Below, in pieces: positions 11,242-21,541 of a stretch of 56,996 bases of DNA. Numbering within the stretch: position 1 is the first letter of the stretch; the number at the start of each line of letters is the position of its first letter. Made by a program: the position numbers and the translations under genes. Source of the DNA: Parachlorella kessleri. Lineage: Eukaryota; Chlorophyta; Trebouxiophyceae; Chlorellales; Chlorellaceae. The notes under the pieces were generated by a model. It searched no databases. It had not been told where the DNA came from and saw nothing but the letters and a program-made list of their open reading frames with translations. The stretch lies in contig BBXU01000810.1 in assembly GCA_001598975.1 (NCBI GenBank), positions 1 through 56,996 of the forward strand. Direction: 5' to 3'.

Positions 11242-13364
11242 ATGACCTGGATACCATTGCTGAGATACCACAACGGGCCTCGCCTATTTAGCAGAGCCGC
11301 TGTCCTCCTGCGTCAACGGTTATATGTAACTTACAGCAGCCGGCAGAACATGATTCCGTTGCACGCCATACAGCGGGCGTTGCATGTTCAAGCTGGTAAG
11401 TGGCAGGCACTGGCTGGCTCTCCCTGTGCCCTAAAGCAGATGATTTGAATTCCCCGGCCTTGGGCGCTTGCAGGGCTTCCACCAGTGGAAGAGGAGGGCA
11501 TTACAAGTCACCCATGTTTTGCTCACGCTAGCACAGCAGGTGCTCCAGTGGCTCCACAGCACGGCTACATCGAGCTCATCTTTGGTCCTATGTTTGCTGG
11601 CAAAACCACCGAACTGCTGCGACGGGTGGAGCAGCAGCAGCGGCGGGGTCTCAAAGTGGCAGTGGTCAAGTCGGCCAAGGACAACCGTTATGACTTGTCC
11701 CACGTTGTTACCCATGATGGGTTGAGGCAGGTAGGCGGCGGCGCTCCTATGGTCACAGCAGTCTCCTGCTGTCTGCGAAGGGTAGCAGATTGCTATGTGA
11801 TATCAGCGCTGGCATGTTGGGGTCCTCTGCACTGCTAGTGTGTCGGATTTGGTCTATGCCTGTCCAGTTTTGCAGCGAGCACTCCATATTGGCATTTTCC
11901 ATCCACTGCAGCCCTGCTATTCGGTGCCAAGCCTGGCAGACTTCAAGCGGGCAGCAGGGCAGGATTACCACTCATTCCAGGTGAGGGACTTTCTTGTTAT
12001 TTTCGACACCACCGGACACAGTTGTTGTGACTAAAACTGGAAAGAAGGAGTCCTGATTTCTGAGTGGCGTTGCGGCCAACCTTGGGTGAATGGTGGCAGC
12101 GTACAGAAAGGCACTTGTTATCCAACCCTAGGCTCCCATCGAGTTGTTTGCTAAGTGCAGCACGACTGGTGCCTAGCCACTCTTCGCACCACACACCTTG
12201 CGCAGGTGATAGCCATCGATGAAGCCCAGTTCTTTGGGGATTTGGTGGACTTCTGTGCTGCTGCTGCTGACCACGAGGCCAAGCATGTGATTGTGGCGGG
12301 GCTCGACGGCGACTTCCAGCGCCGCCGCTTTGGCCAGGTGAGGGTGCTCACCATGAAAATGCCAATGCCTCAGAGCATCCGCACTTGAGAGGGCTGAACC
12401 CAGCCAGCCATGGTCTCTGGTTTCTCATCCCCACTGACTCACATATCCCATTGCTGCGGTCACCGCACTGCCTAGAGTCTAGGGAAGGCCTGTTGACTCA
12501 ACAGGGCTGATGCTATCACAAATTCAGTGTCAGCAGGAAGGTCGATTCAACCACGTCTTGGACCTGTCTGCAGATCCTTGACGTGATTCCCTTTGCCGAC
12601 ACTGTCACTAAGCTGACGGCAAGGTGCACCTTCTGCCATAAGGACGAGGAGGAGCGGCAGCATAAGCAGCAACAGCAGCTGCAGCAGCAGGTAGCTGGGG
12701 GGCCCTCCGTCCTGGACAGCTCGCACCGCACACCACTGCGTGAGGCGACCAACCACCAGCCACCACAGCGACATCACCGTGGGTCTGCCGCCAGCGGCAG
12801 CTTGCCAGGACCCCTAAACACAGCAGCGGCATCAGCAACAGGGGCAGGTAGTGCTGACGGCAAGCACCTTGTGCATGGGCAGGCCGTGGCGGAGGCAGAG
12901 GCTGGGTCAGTGCAGCGCCATGGCCTGAGGCCAGCGCTGTTCTCGCTGCGCATCGCGGCTGACGATCAGCAGGAGGTGGTGGGTGGTGCTGACAAGTATG
13001 TGCCGGTGTGCCGCCACCACTACATGCGGCTTTCAGAGGTGCGTGGGCCCTGGTGGAGGTCGTCAGACCTTGCGGGGGTTGCTGGCCTAACAAACTGTGT
13101 GGGCCCAGGTGTCGAAGATGCCGTTGGGTGCATGTCTGCATGTTGTTTTGGTGTGAATAAGGCAAGCAGAGCAGGGATGGCTGTGCAGGTCGTTCATGTG
13201 CCTCCATCGCTGACGCAACCAACTGCTTGTTCCCTGCCTCATTCCCCGTGGCAAGCATGTTTACGGATTGTTGTCCAGTCATGCAGGTCCGTGCCGTCGA
13301 CAGCGACGCGGAGGACGGCAGCCCTGGCAAGGAAGCAGCACAGGCTGTGGACGGAGGGTGCTAA
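11242..13364 (+). CDS. Thymidine kinase (TK1 type), predicted organellar, with long insertion
   Basis: Phosphorylates thymidine with ATP in the dTTP salvage pathway. Six exons join in phase to 384 aa: 11242-11395, 11474-11730, 11912-11980, 12206-12337, 12574-13038, 13287-13364. Residues 1-51 are rich in Arg, Leu and Ser with no acidic residue, as in a mitochondrial or plastid leader. P-loop GPMFAGKT is at 89-96. The Walker B/catalytic motif is DEAQFF with Glu166. [13 protein letters not shown] and [14 protein letters not shown] follow. The structural zinc pair CTFC (222-225) and the second pair C350/H353 (VCRHHY) are separated by about 124 residues, against roughly 30 in ordinary TK1. The insert is Gln/Ala/His-rich. 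[14 protein letters not shown] ends the lasso region. Internal ATG 11350 could give a shorter, cytosolic form. Confidence 0.92.
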
Positions 13365-13509
13365 CGCCACGCCAACTATTGTGACATGAGTGACGCATGA
13401 GTGACTGGCCAGCGCTGGAGCGACACTTGAGACCTGCACCAAGAGCGCCTCGAGACCTGCTAGTCTCCTGACCTACCTTAATGGTATTCCTCAGCAACTG
13501 TACACTTTG

Positions 13510-13514
13510 TGTAA
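13510..13514 (+). terminator. TGTAA poly(A) signal of thymidine kinase
   Basis: TGTAA about 146 nt beyond the stop codon at 13362-13364, within the 784-bp spacer to the next plus-strand gene. The rest of 13365-14148 holds no recognisable coding exon and presumably includes the promoter of the dehydrogenase gene. Confidence 0.55.
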
Positions 13515-14148
13515 TGTATTGGCTAATCGTATGCAGCCCTGCTCCAGACTGTATGTGCTTTTTCCTCTTCCTCCCAAGTTTCGGCTTGGGCCAAGCCTCG
13601 GCTTGGCTCTGATGTTGCTTGCATTCCCTCGGTTGCTAGCCTACATGCTATTGCCTGACCCACGGTTTCCACGGTTTGTGGTCTGCCCAACCCAGTGTGC
13701 TGAGACGGAGTATGGTACACCTGAAGGAAGGTTTGTCCTGTGTACCTCCAGCCGGCACTTGGATTTGCAAAAGACCCAGGAATGTTCCCAGGAAAGTAGG
13801 CTGGTAACAGCAGGGCGGCCCCAGGCGGCCATGCTGCTCAGCAAGGCTGGCTTCTCTGCTCCAGGCATTTACATGGCATAAAGGCCAGCACCCAGCTTGT
13901 TTCGTCCACCTAGCCTTGTGGTGCCCAATGATCGAACTTTGAGCATGCACCCCCTTGCCACCCATTCCACGCGAAGCCCAGCCTGCTGCCAACCGCACTG
14001 TTGGGAAGCTGGCGGCTAAGTCCATTGGAAGGGAAGGGCGGCTGGTGCTCTGCCAGCATAATCACCTTGGGAGTGTAGGCCGGCTTACTACTTTCTCGGA
14101 ACGAAAGTTGAAAGCAGTTTACGGTATTTGTTACGCAGCCTGAGCACG

Positions 14149-17100
14149 ATGGCAGCAACGGTGAGAATGTCGGCTGTGCGGCCGAGCGAGGGCACCCTGA
14201 ACGCCTCCAGGGTGCCAAGGTCACTACAGCAGAAACAGATCTTAATTACTGGTGGAACCTCAGGGATCGGTCTTGAGGCAACGAAGGTGGGCGGTGCTGA
14301 CACTCCAGCTGTATGTGATCCCTGGATGCCTTGCAGTGCACCTTTGGCAGGCAGCAACAGTTGCACTTTTCTTCGTGCAGATGCTGGCTGAGAAGGGAGC
14401 CAAGTGCACAGTACTAGGATTTGATGTGGCGAAGGGCCAGAGGCAAGTCCTGACTTGCACTGCCCCAACCTGGAGTGCAAGCTGCACCGGCGGCGCTGAG
14501 GTCACTTGCTTTGACCCCAAGGGCAGCTTGGATTCGGTCAAAGTTGTCTCTTCTCAAGCGATGCTGCTTCCTTTCTGCAACAGACGAAATGGGGTAGTGT
14601 TGCGAGAGCTGTTGTGAAACCAAGTTGCCCTTCTGTAGCTAGACGGCTGCCCATTGCCGTTGTATTGTTGCAGTGCGGACAGGAAGATAGAGCGTGCTGC
14701 GCCCGACAATCCAAATGTTAAGTTCGAGCAGTGCGACCTCACATCACTCAGGTATGTTTGGTGTGCACTGTGGCATTCATAATTGTCTAGCAGAGACGCA
14801 GCATCGGTGGAGCGGGGGGTTTATGCAAGGAGGTAGGGGCTGACAGCACCTGCTACTAGTCTTGTAAGTTGACGTGGGTGCCTGGTGGACCCACAGCACA
14901 TCATGACGGGCGATCAATCAATAAGCTGTAGCGGAGGAGTCGCAATTTATTGTCCTGTTGCAAGCATGGAGCCCACTGGCGTATCTAGGCCGAACCCCGC
15001 ACCTAGCTTTTGGTATCTGCTGCGGTGACTTTGGAGTGGCGTACCCCTGTGTGGCACCACTGGATCGGCTGTGCCAGCCGTGCAGCCTTCTCAATGTCAG
15101 ACATTGTGGTAATGGTTTGGTGCAGCGCCGTCCAGAAATTTGCAGACCACTTCAAGGAGCACCACGACAGGCTGGATGTGTTGGTGATGGATGCGGGTAC
15201 CTTCCTGACTGAGTACCAGAGGTGAGGGTGGCTGACACTGTGTCACCTTGCCCAGCGTGCTGTTATAGTCATCCGCTTTGGCCTTCTGTCATGTTGCTTG
15301 CTACTTGCTGGCTGACCACCAGAGCCGAGCATGTTTGCGGGCTATTTGCTTCGTACAAAAATACCTGCTGTCGCAGCGATTGTGTTGTTGCTGTATCTTT
15401 GCTCTTTCCAGGCTGTCCAGTGGGCCCAATTTGCTTTTCGTGGAGATACCTTGGGACAGGCTTGTGTTGAGCGTGTGCGCAACTCAGCCTGCAGGTCAGC
15501 TGACGGGTTTGAGCAGACCATTGCCTCCAACTACATCGGCCACTTCTATCTGACACACCTGCTGCTGCCGCTGGTCCGAGGTGTGTGGGTCAGGCTTGCA
15601 CAACGAGGTGAACCACTGCCGTAAAGCAGGATAAGCCGGCAGCGACCAGCATGCAGAACAATGGCTTCAAGTTAGCACCATCACATGTGTAAGGATTAAA
15701 CCGGAATGGTGGATAGTTCAAGGGCAGGGGTTGCTCGCAGGGTCAGGGGCCGTTTTGTGCAGCAGGCCTGTTTGCACGCCTGTTTGCACGCCGCTTCAAA
15801 GCTGGCTGGCTGGCCTGCGTGCTGGTGGCTTGCCACAGATTCCAGTGGTTGCCGTACTGACTGCCTGGCTGCAGCAAACGCCCCAAGCCGCATTGTGTGG
15901 ATGGCTTCAGCCTACGAGCAGTTGGGGAGGGTCCACTGGGACGACATTGGGTGAGTCACTTGAGTCACCATAGCACGGTCATGCCAGGAAGGCAGGGTAG
16001 CTGACTTGGGGCTGCCTGCACCCCCTAGTTGCTGTATGCTTGGCGACAAGGTTGGCAGGGAGCAAAGGAGTGGTGGGGGCTGGGAAGACTGGGCCTATCT
16101 TTGGCATAAAGGCATCGCCAAGGGGCTCAGCAGTCGCAGAGTGGAGTGTACCCTAATGATATCTTATCTAGTCCTGTCCGTACACCACCTCTTGTGCTTG
16201 CGATCCTCTGCAGGGGGGAGTATGCCCGCGACTCTGGCCTGCTCATGTACTGCTCGGCCAAGGTCATGAGCATCATGGCCGCACGCGAGATGCAGCGTCG
16301 CCTGCGGGTGCGGAATGTAACCGACGGTCAGCGTGTATGCCAGGCTGGTATTGCCTAAGTCCTACACATGTGTTTCCCAGGACAGGAACAATTTCCCGCC
16401 TTACTAATGTTTTCAATTCTCTGTCTGGAGCCTTGCTTGGGAACCTCGTTTGCAGCAGCCATACTTCTTGGCGTGCCTAACCAGCCTGCGCGCGCCTCCT
16501 CTCCCCAGGCTTTACCCAGCGTGCCACTCTCTATAGAGGAATGTCCAGTGGACATTGCGATAAGAAAATCTGCTGCTCTGCCAGTCTACCTTGGTATGTG
16601 TCCTACTAGTCGCAAATGCCCAACACAGACCTGTGTTTGGCCATGCAGGGCACTGGGATTGATGTCTTCTCCGTGCAGCCCGGCCTGGTGAACACCCCCT
16701 TGTTCGACAAGGCCGACTGGTCCAAACCTGCGACATGGATCAACCGCCCCGGTGCACGGCTGTTGGGCCAGTCGGCTGAGCGGGGGGCTATCAGCACAGT
16801 GCGCGCCGCATCCGACCCTGAGCTACAAGGTCAGCAGCAGCAGGCTCTGTGCACCTGGGGTTGTGGAACCTCAAGGCAGCAAGTCAGCGAGCAGCACTTA
16901 CTGGTCTACCGGTCGGAGCCATGAATCCGTCCAGCATCTGTAAAAGGGGCCCAATTGCTGGTGCATGTGCTGATGGCTGACTGAGGCGGTGCGGGAGATT
17001 GCACCCAAGGAGGGGGCTTGTCACTATAAAACCGGTGGAATTTGACAACTCTATGCTAGCCCCTGGTGTCTTCACTGAAAGCTGCATGTGCCACCCTCCG

Positions 17101-17616
17101 CTGCTGGCCCCATTGCTGCTGCAGGCAAGGGATGGGGCTATTACGGGCCTCCCTACCTGGGAGTGCCTCTGCCCTTCTTCAATGACTGGCGCTGGTCACC
17201 CATCAACCCTCTGGCGCACGATGCTGCGTCGCAAAGGTCAGTATGCCAAATTTACAGCCAGTATCTGTGTCCCTGTGTTGCAAGGTAACTGGTGACTGTC
17301 CTCCATGGTGGCACATAACCTCAAAGGTCAAATAGTAGCTGTGTGTTGCTCCTTTGGGGGTAGCTGTTGTAAGACTCTGGATGTGTCAGGTGGGACAATG
17401 ATTGCTTGCACTGCCTCTTTGCAATATAACCAGCACAGCGGACTGCCAACATCAACACTGGATAGCTGTCTACTGATCTCTGTGCTCATACCGGGACGCC
17501 ACTGCACCGCCACCAACAGCAGTCTTGGGTGCTGCAGGCGTCTTTACGATGAAACTGTCCGGCTGCTTGAGCAGAAGACTGGAAAGCCCCTGCCAAATAA
17601 GCTTATGCAGGCTTGA
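14149..17616 (+). CDS. Short-chain dehydrogenase/reductase, retinol-dehydrogenase-like
   Basis: NAD(P)-dependent oxidoreductase of the classical SDR fold; substrate unknown. Ten exons join in phase to 336 aa: 14149-14286, 14381-14442, 14674-14751, 15126-15221, 15495-15580, 15875-15950, 16214-16316, 16649-16829, 17125-17236, 17538-17616. The cofactor loop is TGGTSGIG at 34-41. The usual NNAG motif is replaced by VMDAGTF. NYIGHF carries the structural Asn (about 137). The active site has MASAYEQ (Ser about 165) and YCSAK (Tyr191, Lys195). VQPGLVNTPLF follows strand 6. The Ser-to-Tyr spacing of about 26 is as in the RDH11/WWOX-like group. The first 28 residues are basic and could be an organelle leader. 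Intron 2 is GC-AG (donor AG/GCAAGT at 14443), required for phase. Exon 3 gives the sequence SADRKIERAAPDNPN. Confidence 0.88.
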
Positions 17617-17759
17617 GGATTGAGTTGTTGCGAGTTGGCCATCAGCCAGCTCTGTGCGGCATTACGCGCTTCTTGGTGTGGCATTGCTATCTCAAATGGT
17701 TCTAGCGCCAAGTGTTTGGGCTGTGAGAGTCGTGTGTGAGTGGTGCCTGAGCTGTCTTG

Positions 17760-17764
17760 TGTAA
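17760..17764 (+). terminator. TGTAA poly(A) signal of the SDR gene
   Basis: TGTAA 144 nt past the stop codon at 17614-17616, matching the spacing seen for other genes in the window. Confidence 0.55.
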
Positions 17765-18760
17765 CGTGTTGCGTCATGTGAACATAGTATGCTTTGCTAA
17801 TGAAAGATTTAAGGTGTAGATTATGCATATATGGTGGTGTGTCAAGAATGGATATGCACGCTTGATAGTAAGGGCTTGAGGGTGGCAGTGCAAAGGCTTT
17901 GCTGTGCTTCATTAAACACGTTACGGTGCTGTTGCCCTAACGTGTTCAAAACTGTGTAAATGGGCTGTTCATGTGTGGTTGACATGAGAGCAGGCGCCTA
18001 CGTCCAGAAGCTCATCTCTAGCTGTTACGCTGCATTGGACAGTTCATGTATATGCAACATATATGTTGTTACATGAGAGCAGGTGTACAGGTCCAGGCGC
18101 CCTATTACTAGCTAATATATTGCTGATAGGTACCAGCCAAGCAGAACTCCTGTGATGCATTCCACACCTGCAACAGCTGCTGTTGCTTCGTGTCACCAGA
18201 TCTGATATACTCGGTGAAGCCTACCAGCCTCAGAGCCAGTGATGTACTATGGTCTCTGATCGTCAAGCATTCTAGGTTCAACCCTATCATTGGCTCCTGA
18301 TAATTTGCACTTTGCCATCCTCACACCTTGGATAAAGCAACGTACAGGCCATGACCGCAAAGCGAAACGTGAGGGATAAGCTGTAATAGCCGGCTCGCTG
18401 CCTGCATAACTCTCGGCACGTCACTTGCCAGCACCACTAAGCACTACCAGCTCAGGAGGTAAACTGATACACCCAAGGAAAACGAGCAGCTGTCAATGGA
18501 GGTGCAGAGGTATATCCTCTGAACCCTGCCTGCCTAGCCCAGTCGCATGGCGCACAAGGCTGAAGCATTATATAGTACACCTGGTTTGGAAAGGGACCAA
18601 CAGTTCTTGAGTTCTTTAATGAACCCCGTTTCGTTATTTGCAGCAAGCATTCAGCATGTTGTGTGCATCACACCAGCCGCTGAGGCTGTTGAGGCCGCTG
18701 GGGACGCTGCGTCTTTGGTCCATGCAGGAAGCTCCGAGCTGCATGTACCGAGCCGCGCAT
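17765..18760. other. AT-richer spacer with an imperfect 90-bp tandem repeat
   Basis: No coding exon was recognised. The motif ACATGAGAGCAGG occurs twice, near 17983 and 18071, each followed by related GTCCAG and GGCGCC-like words. This suggests a decayed tandem duplication of about 90 bp. The palindrome-like word ATATATGTTGTTACAT lies between the copies. Confidence 0.35.
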
Positions 18761-19503
18761 ATGTCAGGAGCGCTCTCAGTTCAAGGGATAGTCGGGGGTA
18801 TTCTTCTCCTGTCGCTGCGTGCGGTTTCTCACAGCGCTGACAAGCGCACTCTGCTTGTTGGGTGATGTGCTCCGTGCTGCTTGCCGCACAAGACTGCTGG
18901 CTGTTTCCTGACACACCTCTGCTGCAAGAACGCAATAACAACCTGTGTCCTGGTAGAATGCCAGCCTGCATCAGTGGGCAGGCAAACCACTTGTTTTGGG
19001 CTGGCCAAACTGGGTCAGCACTGGACTTGCATGCACGCTGACAGGCCAATATCACCCCACCTGCAGCGCTGTGGCGACAACGAGCCAGATAGGCTTGGTT
19101 GCACCTTGCGCTCTTCTTGATCGTGCCCTTGGGTTGAAACAGGCGATGCATATGGCCAGCCTCAACAGGGAGCACAGAGGCAACTTGCCCTTAAGGATCG
19201 CAAGCCGCAGAAACATGTTGCCTGGTTCGTGGTCTGGTTCTCTTTGCAGCAGGCCTTGCAGGGTTGTCGCAGGATTCTTGTGTTATCAAATTATTAGTCA
19301 TTGGCGCAGGCGCAAACCAGGAGAGGATGCAGGGTCTGGCGGCAAGCCGGCGAATGGTATATGATAGCTTCATTGCGCGTGTGGGAGTAAGAGGTGCAGT
19401 TAGGGCCAAGGGACAACTCCTAGGAGTCCTAACTGCTCAAGCTACCTCCACAAGGGTGATGGCTACCCCTACAGGGCAGGGAGGACACAACGAGCGGGGG
19501 TGA
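18761..19503 (+). CDS. Tentative small membrane protein, family not recognised
   Basis: Three possible exons keep phase: 18761-18861, 19067-19224 and 19250-19503, giving 170 aa. The start MSGALSVQGIVGGILLLSLR is hydrophobic. The junction gives LLVGAVATTSQIGLVAPCAL, a second hydrophobic stretch, followed by a basic segment LNREHRGNLPLRIASRR. The last exon is weaker and could be non-coding. A TGTAA at 19708-19712 lies about 205 nt downstream. I do not recognise a family. Support is limited to splice borders, phase and two plausible membrane helices, so this may be a false gene in a sparse region. Confidence 0.33.
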
Positions 19504-20185
19504 GGGCAAGGGCTCCTGACTCCTCAACCGTCAGGACTTAAAGACAGATCACTGCATTGAGGGGTGAAGGACAGTGTAGCAGACCTCATCCCCTTCAGGC
19601 CGTCCTATACTAACTGCCAGACCCCAAGCATAGCCAGTTCAGCACTATCCACAATCTTAGCAACACGTATCCTTAATAACAACGCCCTTATAGGCATAAC
19701 TGAAGCATGTAAGGTTGGGCGCAAAGGATATGCATTTGCTTCCATGCTCGATTAGGGTCTCTTCACGGCTGCGACCATCCTCTGTTGCCTATATATATTA
19801 CCCCAGGGCCTCTCAGTCAACCGTCCCAGCCAGCATGCCGACACACTAAATAAACAGTCGCATAGCAGTCTGTGTAGGCGGGCTGCCAGTCACATGCGTT
19901 ACCATTGAAACAAAAGGGCGTACGGAACATCAACACTGTCCAATTATCCATGTATGAGGTACAGGCTGCAGTGGCATTGCTCTTACGCTTGATTGTGTAA
20001 TATCCTGTCTGGTGTGTGCAGCTACATACTATAACCAATCTTCTCTGCGACAGAGAAGCAAAAGTATCAGCATCAATGCTATCTAACCCCAGCACAAAAA
20101 CAGCCTTCATGCCGCAGCTTGGTGTAGCTGCCTGTGCAACGCAGGTCCGAGACGATCACTTGCAAGCGTCAGGGTTCATGAGGAG

Positions 20186-20697
20186 TCAGCGATCTCCAGC
20201 AAACTTCATTCCTGCACCAAGGAAAGCACGGCAAGTTATTGAAGAAGCCACCTGGCAACGACAACACACTGCACACTTGAAAACCTGCACAGCATGAAGC
20301 AGCCCAGCATACGCAACCTACCAGCATCCTGCCCTGCCGCGCTGAGGTCGGCGCCAGCTCCACCCATGCCGCCGCCCGCAAGTGGAGTGCCGCTGGCGGT
20401 GCTGCCATGGCCAAACCCAGCTGCGGGCACTTCTTGGCTGCCTGCGGGTGCGCCGGCGCCCGGGCCTATGTCGCGAACAGGCTTGATGGCAGAGGCCTCA
20501 GCTTCGCCTGTTCCTTTGTTTTGTACATCAGTGTCAGCTGAGCTGCGTGGCTGGGAGCCACCCACAGCCGATGCCAGACCCCCTAGAGCGGTTCCTGCAA
20601 GTCCTCCTGCCCCCAGCACGCCGGCACCTAGGCCTCCCATGGGGCCCTGGCCTTCAGTAGAGCCGCCTGGCCGCTCTTGCTCCCTGTCAGTCGACAT
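20186..20697 (-). CDS. Small Gly/Ala-rich protein, unknown function
   Basis: Two exons in phase, 20697-20322 and 20211-20186, give 133 aa. The N-terminus MSTDREQERPGGSTEGQ is polar. The middle alternates Gly, Ala, Leu and Met (GGLGAGVLGAGGLAGTALGG). A charged spacer (ADTDVQNKGTGEAEA, then KPVRDIG) precedes a second Gly-rich stretch. The protein ends GGMKFAGDR. There is no signal peptide and no known domain. The composition resembles disordered or LEA-like stress proteins, but that is only resemblance. The short last exon depends on a good acceptor (cttggtgcag). The gene lies head to tail upstream of the AIMP1-like gene, which is on the same strand. Confidence 0.5.
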
Positions 20698-21541
20698 GAC
20701 CAACCGGTCGTGGTGATCGCAATTTCTCACTCACAGCTAACCTTGACGACCCTAAGGAATATCAAGCTGTACAAGATTATCGACTTACCTGGTAAGGTTT
20801 AAGTGAGACCTAGCCCCCTAGTCAGATGTAGCCGCGGCCTTCAGGCTGGTTGCACAAGCGCGCTCGGTTGCGCGGGCGCAGCGAGCTTGAGAACCATCCA
20901 CTCATGCAGTGAGACTAAGAATTGCAAGGTTTTCGTTGTAGGTGCGCCACGGAGTGAGGAGCAGTGCTAAGAACAAAGGAGTGCACCTGGGTGGGGTCGC
21001 CAAGCTCGAGTACATACATAGGATTAAATATAACCCTGTAATATTACGAAGTGCTAGTTGGCGGGCTGCCAGCTGGGTGATTATTTAGGGTGGCAGCTAA
21101 TGCGATCAGAAAGGAGGTACTGGGCTGACAGGGTCCTATGCAGTTATGCTCTGTATCTTGGGTAATGTTAGTTCCGATTTGGTCAGGGTGGCTGGTCGTG
21201 CGAACAGAGTTGAAGGCACATTGCAGTGATCCGGCCGATGCTTTTATGCTCTGGGGTTCCCATTTGATGGCCATCTCCATCCAACGCATGCTTCTGTAAG
21301 CTGTTTTACAAGCTTTCAGCTTGAAAGCTGCTGACTAGGTGACTTGAGGCCTCCGCTCCAATGCCAACGGTCACCCTTACACCTTGTTTGGGCACACAGC
21401 CATGCCCTTGGCCAGTGCATGCACAGCCAAGCTAGATGGCCGGCCGTTGCAGCCGCTACTGGTCCGCTACCAGCGGGGTCGGCCACCTAGTCTACATGCC
21501 AACTAAGGTAGCATCTTCTGACGCTTGCAGCCAGCCGACCC
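20698..21541. other. Spacer between the Gly-rich gene and the AIMP1-like gene; 3' hairpin
   Basis: No coding exon was recognised. At 21311-21329 there is a perfect 8-bp inverted repeat with a 3-nt loop (AGCTTTCA GCT TGAAAGCT). It lies 213-231 nt beyond the AIMP1-like stop and past its TGTAA signal, so it may mark a 3' processing or termination region. The segment nearest 20698 should hold the Gly-rich gene promoter. Confidence 0.35.
21377..21381 (-). terminator. TGTAA poly(A) signal of the AIMP1-like gene
   Basis: TTACA on the plus strand is TGTAA on the gene strand, about 161 nt past the stop codon at 21542. Confidence 0.5.

Noticed and set aside
18195..18300. tRNA-like T-loop (GGTTCAACCC) near 18272
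   Set aside because: The flanking bases do not pair as a five-base T stem and no acceptor or anticodon arm could be built around it.
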